Positions 59,549 through 64,000 of a DNA stretch of 64,000 bases are shown here, one piece after another (position 1 is the first letter of the stretch; each line of letters begins with the position of its first letter). The translations under genes and the position numbers were made by a program. The notes beneath the pieces were generated by a model. That model made no database searches. It had not been told where the DNA came from and saw nothing but the letters and a program-made list of their open reading frames with translations. This stretch comes from Mycolicibacterium septicum DSM 44393 (GTDB lineage: Bacteria; Actinomycetota; Actinomycetes; Mycobacteriales; Mycobacteriaceae): contig NZ_HG322953.1 of assembly GCF_000455325.1 (NCBI RefSeq), positions 206,648 to 270,647 on the forward strand, written 5' to 3'.

Positions 59549-60349
59549 ATGAACGCACGGTCCAATCCCGGCCAGATGAAGGTGATGGGGGTGCTGAACG
59601 CCACTCCCGACTCTTTCTGGGTCGACAGCAGGTTCGATGTCACCGCGTTGGCGATCGCGGCGGGGCGAAAGATGTTCGAAGACGGGGCGTGGGCGGTGGA
59701 TGTGGGTGGAGAGTCCACTCGTCCAGGTGCCACCCCGGTGTCGATCGATGAGGAACGCAACCGTGTGCTTCCCGTCGTCGCTGGGCTTGCCCACCTGGGC
59801 ACGGTCTCGGTGGACACGCGCAATCGCGAGGTGGCCGAAGAGGCGGTGCTGGCCGGTGCCGGCATCATCAACGACGTCTCGGGCAAGCTCTGCGATGTTG
59901 CGGGGCAGCTCGGTGTCGGTTACGTGAGCATGCACGCCCACACGGTTCCCGTCGTCGCGGAAGGCTTCCCGGAGTACGAGGATGTGGTCAGCGACGTGAC
60001 GGGCTTTGTCACCGGGGTCGCGCAGACGGCTGCCGCCGGCGGTGCCGCTCCGGTGTGGATCGATCCAGGCATCGGATTCGGCAAATCCCCTCGACATAAC
60101 CTGGAGTTGCTGCGCCGGCTTCCTGAGCTCTGCGATCACGGCTTTCCGGTGTTGGTCGGGGTGAGCCGAAAATCGTTCGTCGGCAACGTCACCGGACGCG
60201 CAGTGGACGCCCGCCTGGCGGGATCGCTGGCCGTCGTCGCGCCCGCGTGGTCGGCGGGCGTCGATGTCATCCGAGTTCATGATGTCGTCGAGACAATGGA
60301 CACCATCGCAATGCTGGAGGCGATCTGGGGACCGCCGCCGGTCCCGTGA
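59549..60349 (+). CDS. Dihydropteroate synthase family protein (FolP paralogue)
   Basis: 266 residues. All DHPS blocks are present: GVLNATPDSF (N-terminus), DVGGESTRPGATPV, INDVSG, IDPGIGFGKS, GVSRKSFVG and the final RVHDVVETMD. The loop after TPDSF, normally SDGG, is WVDSR here, and it lies next to the pterophosphate site, so activity could differ from housekeeping FolP1. Mycobacteria have a second paralogue (FolP2) lacking sulfonamide-target activity. It starts 11 bp after the MTHFR gene, suggesting a folate/one-carbon pair. Confidence 0.78.
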   Translation: MNARSNPGQMKVMGVLNATPDSFWVDSRFDVTALAIAAGRKMFEDGAWAVDVGGESTRPGATPVSIDEERNRVLPVVAGLAHLGTVSVDTRNREVAEEAVLAGAGIINDVSGKLCDVAGQLGVGYVSMHAHTVPVVAEGFPEYEDVVSDVTGFVTGVAQTAAAGGAAPVWIDPGIGFGKSPRHNLELLRRLPELCDHGFPVLVGVSRKSFVGNVTGRAVDARLAGSLAVVAPAWSAGVDVIRVHDVVETMDTIAMLEAIWGPPPVP

Positions 60350-60860
60350 CGCCGGATCTGCCCGCGAAGTGTGGGATAGCCCACATCTGGTGCGGGTGCC
60401 CCGATGCGGAATTGGCTGAGGCGCGGCCCCGGCGGAGAAAACCGACCACAACCACCCCGCTCGGTTGGTACGGGCGTTCGCGGAGATACCCAGATCGCCT
60501 CGCATCGGCCCGCACTCGCGAGTCGAAGTGCGGCCGTCGTGGTCTGACGCCCATGGTGCTCGCTGAGGGTGCGAAAAGGGCTGTTGTACTGCTTTTTTGA
60601 AACCGCACCGAATATTGACGGTTGTTTTGGGTTTCATCAGAGCCCGGCTTGTGTGCGGAAAGGGACTCCCCATCATCGGGGGAGATTTGGTTAGTGTCAC
60701 CCTCGCTGATCTGAGGAGGCTGCGGGTCTGGGCGTGGCGCACACACATGGGTGGCGTCCCCCGACCTGCGCCGGACATAGGGGGATGGGCGTTTGACGTG
60801 CGATGAAGTGCTGCAGCGCAGCGCAACTGGTGATGCGCTTGCTCGAACGCAGCGCGGCGC
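60350..60860. other. 511-bp intergenic region upstream of mbtK
   Basis: Contains an IdeR-like box (60686-60704), an AT-richer stretch around 60575-60640, and about 155 nt between the box and mbtK. Several short open frames cross it, but none has family resemblance or a good ribosome site next to a start, so I call no gene here. Confidence 0.5.
60686..60704. promoter_or_regulatory. IdeR-like box upstream of mbtK
   Basis: TTTGGTTAGTGTCACCCTC matches the IdeR consensus at about 12 of 19 positions, with a strong left half (TTnGGTTAG). Iron repression of mbtK is expected for mycobactin genes, which supports the call. Confidence 0.55.
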
Positions 60861-61538
60861 GTGACCGACGTGTCATCGCGGACAGGGGGCGCTACGGCCG
60901 ATTCCCGGGTGCGGCACGATGGTTACTCGCCGGACTACCCGGTGCTTCCACGGGAACTCAAGAACGTCTCCGACGCCGTACGGCAAGCCCCGGGGCCCCC
61001 AGTTCCACAACTGTTGCGGCCGAGCAAGGTTCGGGTGGCCACCGATGACGATGCGACCCTCATTGCCGAGTGGATGAATCGGCCGCACCTGGTCGAGACA
61101 TGGGAATATGACTGGCCGGTCGAGCGCTGGCGCAATCATCTGAAAGCGCAGGTCGAGGGCGACTATTCACTGCCGCTCGTCCTGAGCATCGGTGGGGTGG
61201 ACCGTGGCTACCTCGAAATCTACCGTGCCGCCAAAGATTCCATCGCCGACCGCTACGACAGTGAGCCGCACGATCTGGGCTTGCACGGCGCGATCGCCGA
61301 CGAGGAATTGGTCAACCGTGGGCTCGGCCCGATGCTGCTGCCCAAGATCGTCGCAAGCGTCTTGACCGCCGATCCCGACTGTCAGCGGATCATGTTCGAC
61401 CCCGACCACCGCAACGCGACGGTGCGGGGGTTGTGTGAGTTCGCCGGGTGCCGGTTCCTCGGTGAGCACGAGATGTCCAACCGCAGGATGGCGCTCTACC
61501 AACTCGACCGGGACACCGCCCGGAAATGGATGGCTTGA
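60861..61538 (+). CDS. mbtK: Mycobactin lysine N-acyltransferase
   Basis: 225 residues of the GNAT-like IucB/MbtK acyltransferase family, strongly similar to M. tuberculosis MbtK: EWMNRPHLVETWEYDWPVERWR, GDYSLPLVLS, GYLEIY.AAKD, LGLHGAIAD, NRGLGPMLLP and MFDPDHRNATVRGLCE. It moves the long acyl chain from its carrier to the lysine side-chain amine of mycobactin. GTG 60861 is the first start after an in-frame stop and gives the expected length; no ribosome site is obvious. In M. tuberculosis mbtK is on the opposite strand to mbtLMN; here it points the same way. Confidence 0.88.
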   Translation: MTDVSSRTGGATADSRVRHDGYSPDYPVLPRELKNVSDAVRQAPGPPVPQLLRPSKVRVATDDDATLIAEWMNRPHLVETWEYDWPVERWRNHLKAQVEGDYSLPLVLSIGGVDRGYLEIYRAAKDSIADRYDSEPHDLGLHGAIADEELVNRGLGPMLLPKIVASVLTADPDCQRIMFDPDHRNATVRGLCEFAGCRFLGEHEMSNRRMALYQLDRDTARKWMA

Positions 61539-61603
61539 CACCAGACTGTTCAATCCGGCTGCTCGACAGCCGGTTCCAAATCAATCGATCCGTAGCGGAA
61601 ACG

Positions 61604-61622
61604 AAAGGTGAGGCTTGGTCTC
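61604..61622. promoter_or_regulatory. Possible IdeR half-site before mbtL
   Basis: AAAGGTGAGGCTTGGTCTC contains AGGTGAGGCT, close to the left half AGGTTAGGCT of the IdeR box, 24 bp before the mbtL start. The right half is poor. Only a tentative call. Confidence 0.35.
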
Positions 61623-61645
61623 ATCGACCAGCCGGATACTCACAT

Positions 61646-61909
61646 ATGACCGATACCAATTCATCGACACCGCTCGCTGTCACCGACGGGCTGGTCTCCA
61701 TCCTGCGTGACGATCTCGAACTGCCATGTCAGTCACTCAGTACCACTACACGTCTCGTCGACGACCTGGGGATGGATTCGGTGTCGTTCGCCGTGGGCCT
61801 GGTGTCCATCGAGGAGAAGTTCGGTGTGCAGCTCAGCGAGGAAGACCTCATCACCTGCCAGACCGTCGGAGATCTGCAGTCGGTGATCGACCGCAGGAGC
61901 GCAGCGTGA
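61646..61909 (+). CDS. mbtL: Acyl carrier protein for mycobactin acyl chain
   Basis: 87 residues, one carrier domain with the phosphopantetheine serine in DDLGMDSVSFAVGL (about residue 45). It accepts the fatty acyl group from MbtM and presents it to MbtK. It overlaps mbtM by 4 bp (GTGA). Confidence 0.88.
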   Translation: MTDTNSSTPLAVTDGLVSILRDDLELPCQSLSTTTRLVDDLGMDSVSFAVGLVSIEEKFGVQLSEEDLITCQTVGDLQSVIDRRSAA

Positions 61910-63471
61910 ACCCGCTCGCAGGAGCCCTGCGGGAGGCAATGGTCGGCTCACCGCACGACCTGGTGGTCCTGGATCGCGAGACCGATACCTGGCAGCGACG
62001 TCCGTGGCCAGAGGTGCACGGAATCGCCGAGAGCATTGCGGCCTACCTGCTGGGCCGGGACCAGCCCGGTGCGGTGGGGCTGGTCGGCGAACCGACGGTG
62101 GAATTGATTGCCGCCATTCAGGGTTCGTGGCTGGCGGGTTCGGGCGTGTCCATTCTTCCGCGTCCCCAACGCGGCGCCGAACCATCGGAGTGGGCGCAGG
62201 CGACGTTGGCCCGGTTCCACAGCATCGGCGTAACCACGGTGTTCAGCTACGGCGCCACCCTGCAACTGCTTCAGGCCGCAGGGTCCCCGCTCGCGGTGTA
62301 CGACATCGCCGACGCCGCACGCACGCCGACATCGACGCACCTGCGGTATCCCGACAGTGCCGACGTGGCCATCCTGCAGGGCACCGCCGGATCCACCGGA
62401 ACTCCACGCACTGCGGTGCTGGCACCGGAGGCCGTGCTGAACAACATCCTGTCCGTGACCCAGCGATTGTCGCTGGGCCACAACGACGTCGGATGTTCAT
62501 GGTTGCCGATCTACCACGACATGGGCCTGGCGATGGTGCTGACATCGACAATGTCCGGCGGGTCATTGTGGCTGGCCCCGACGGGCGCGTTCTCGGCCGC
62601 GCCGCTCCGGTGGGCCGAATGGCTGTCCGAATCACGCGCAACCCTCACTGCCGGCCCGAATTTCGGTTACTCGGTGCTCGGCCGATTCGCCAACCGCGTC
62701 TCCGACGTCGACCTCGGCGCGCTGCGGATAGCGATCAACGGTGGTGAACCCGTCGACTGTGCCGGAGTCGATCGGTTTGCCATCGGCATGAGCCGGTTCG
62801 GCTTCGACGCCGGCGCCATGGCGCCTTCATACGGAATGGCCGAGTCGACCTGCGCGGTGACCATCCCCGCGCCCGGGGAGGGCCTGCGCATCGACATTCC
62901 GGACGCTGCGGACACCTCCCGGCGCTACGCGCTGCTGGGTCGTCCGGTGCCGGGCATGGAGATTCGTATCGTGCCGTCTGCACACGACGAGACGGGTGAA
63001 TCCGGGGAAGTCGAGATCCGCGGTTCGTCGATGATGACGTCCTACCTGGGAGTTGAACCCACTGACGCGGGTAGCAACGGCCAGTGGTTCCCGACCGGCG
63101 ACATCGGTTACCTCGTTGACGGTGCATTGGTGATCTGCGGGCGCTCGAAAGAGATCATCACGATCGCGGGACGCAACATTTTCCCCACCGAGATCGAGCA
63201 GGTCGTCGGTGAGGTGGACGGCGTGCGCGAGGGAGCGGTCGTCGCGGTCGGCACCGAATCCGGCGCCGCGCAATCTCGGCTACTGGTGGCAGCGGAGTTC
63301 ATCGGAACCGAGCAGGACACCACCCGCAGCGCCGTGATCCGGCGGGTTGTGTCGGTGTGCGGTGTCACGCCTGCCGACGTCGTGCTGATGTCGCCGGGAT
63401 CATTGCCGCGCACATCGTCGGGAAAGCTCCGGCGGCTCGAGGTCCGACGCCAACTGGAGGCGGCGCGGTAG
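61906..63471 (+). CDS. mbtM: Fatty acyl-AMP ligase for mycobactin acyl chain
   Basis: 521 residues, the same length as M. tuberculosis MbtM (FadD33). FAAL features include the P-loop QGTAGSTGTPRTAVL, WLPIYHDMGLAMVL, SYGMAEST and a C-terminal lysine in RTSSGKLRR. It activates the lipid chain as acyl-AMP and loads MbtL. The dehydrogenase MbtN (FadE14), which follows in M. tuberculosis, is not the next gene here. Confidence 0.9.
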   Translation: MNPLAGALREAMVGSPHDLVVLDRETDTWQRRPWPEVHGIAESIAAYLLGRDQPGAVGLVGEPTVELIAAIQGSWLAGSGVSILPRPQRGAEPSEWAQATLARFHSIGVTTVFSYGATLQLLQAAGSPLAVYDIADAARTPTSTHLRYPDSADVAILQGTAGSTGTPRTAVLAPEAVLNNILSVTQRLSLGHNDVGCSWLPIYHDMGLAMVLTSTMSGGSLWLAPTGAFSAAPLRWAEWLSESRATLTAGPNFGYSVLGRFANRVSDVDLGALRIAINGGEPVDCAGVDRFAIGMSRFGFDAGAMAPSYGMAESTCAVTIPAPGEGLRIDIPDAADTSRRYALLGRPVPGMEIRIVPSAHDETGESGEVEIRGSSMMTSYLGVEPTDAGSNGQWFPTGDIGYLVDGALVICGRSKEIITIAGRNIFPTEIEQVVGEVDGVREGAVVAVGTESGAAQSRLLVAAEFIGTEQDTTRSAVIRRVVSVCGVTPADVVLMSPGSLPRTSSGKLRRLEVRRQLEAAR

Positions 63472-63550
63472 CCGCCTGGGTCGCGCGATGAGTTTTACCC
63501 TCGTTCCGAGTCCAATCAGCATCCACCGCTGAACGAACGGGAGAGAACTC

Positions 63551-64000
63551 GTGGTCCAACTGCTCAAAGTCCAGAATTTCAACGTCTCCAGCGACGGATT
63601 CGGCGCCGGCGACGACCAGAGCTTTGAGCGTCCCTTCGGTCACGCCGACCCGGGGACGATGTTCGCCTGGGCCGGCGCGACGGCGAGCTGGCCCAACCGG
63701 ACAGAGCCTGGCGGTAGCCGGGGCCTCGACGATTACCTCACCCGGGATTTTCATCACAACATCGGTGCCGAGATCATGGGCCGCAACAAGTTCAGTCCGT
63801 ACCGTGGCCCCTGGCAGGACCACGATTGGCAGGGCTGGTGGGGTGACGTGCCGCCGTTCCATACCCCGGTGTTCGTCCTGACCCACCACGAACGGCCGTC
63901 GTTCAGCCTGTCCGACACCACGTTCCACTTCGTCAACGCCGATCCGGCGACGGTGCTGGAGCAGGCCCGGGCCGCCGCGCAGGGCAAGGATGTTCGGCTG
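63551..64000 (+). CDS. Dihydrofolate-reductase-family protein, RibD C-terminal type (truncated by window end)
   Basis: The first 150 codons only; the gene runs past the window. It has the pattern of the RibD_C/DHFR-like family common in actinobacteria: VSSDGFGAGDDQ near the start, RDFHHNIGAEIMGRNKF, FVLTHHERPSF and the beginning of the cofactor region AAAQGKDVRL. True folate reductase activity is unlikely; members are usually NADPH-dependent reductases of unknown substrate. GTG 63551 follows GGGAGAGAA. Confidence 0.8.
   Translation, partial: MVQLLKVQNFNVSSDGFGAGDDQSFERPFGHADPGTMFAWAGATASWPNRTEPGGSRGLDDYLTRDFHHNIGAEIMGRNKFSPYRGPWQDHDWQGWWGDVPPFHTPVFVLTHHERPSFSLSDTTFHFVNADPATVLEQARAAAQGKDVRL

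Noticed and set aside
60346..60806. Two short forward open frames before mbtK
   Set aside because: Arg-rich, no recognisable family, no ribosome site near their starts; treated as intergenic.
60953..60976. GGGAACT followed by CGAC inside mbtK
   Set aside because: Spacing is 13 nt rather than 17 and it lies within a coding region.
1..64000. Mobile elements and CRISPR
   Set aside because: I saw no transposase, integrase or phage protein motifs and no regularly spaced direct repeats.

Overview
The window is about 64 kb of GC-rich chromosomal DNA from a mycobacterium, most likely a rapid-growing Mycolicibacterium-type species. The evidence is a mycolate reductase (CmrA), a PPE protein, two MspA-family porins, mycobactin acylation genes, IdeR-type boxes, and blocks of gene order shared with M. 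tuberculosis (Rv2509-Rv2495, Rv0093c/Rv0096-Rv0103, the prp genes, mbtKLM). I saw no insertion sequences, phage genes, CRISPR arrays, rRNA or tRNA genes.

Region 1 (1-16.1 kb): cell-envelope genes (cmrA, an MFS carrier, an MmpS-domain protein), then a secreted-style S9 peptidase, the TetR repressor bkaR, and a nearly gapless operon accD1-accA1-fadE19-maoC-citE-bkdABC that encodes almost the whole route from branched-chain 2-oxo acids (leucine type) to acetoacetate and acetyl-CoA. A twin palindrome in front of accD1 is the probable BkaR operator. A fragment of a second citE 3' end lies between citE and bkdA.

Region 2 (16.1-23.6 kb): an iron-siderophore uptake cluster with IdeR boxes at both ends. 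It has a substrate-binding lipoprotein, two FecCD permeases, a FecE ATPase, and a pair of exporter-type ABC half-transporters whose ATP sites are degenerate in complementary ways.

Region 3 (23.6-29.6 kb): exported proteins, namely an LspA-type signal peptidase, tandem small secreted paralogues, two MspA-family porins and a PknH-sensor-like lipoprotein. Region 4 (29.6-33.2 kb): metE behind a cobalamin riboswitch, then a methyltransferase.

Region 5 (33.2-50.1 kb) is the most interesting part. It is an isonitrile-lipopeptide (chalkophore/kupyaphore-type) cluster (PPE, Fe(II) oxygenase, FcoT, FadD10, ACP and a single-module NRPS) physically joined to copper genes: a stand-alone HMA protein, a CtpB-type P1B ATPase, a 36-residue metallothionein-like protein, a CopD/CtaG-type membrane protein and a His/Met-rich membrane protein. 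The ECF sigma factor sigC and a ZAS-type putative anti-sigma factor sit in the same block. Five start sites in this block are preceded by the same promoter-like element, GGGAACT-N16-CGAC[T/C][A/T] with invariant spacing. I propose a local ECF-sigma regulon for metallophore production and copper handling.

Region 6 (50.1-60.3 kb): the methylcitrate cycle (prpR, prpDBC) followed by pyruvate carboxylase, a mycobacterial-type MTHFR and a dihydropteroate-synthase homologue. Region 7 (60.3-64 kb): mbtK, mbtL and mbtM for mycobactin acyl-chain loading, behind IdeR-like boxes, and the start of a dihydrofolate-reductase-family gene cut by the window end.
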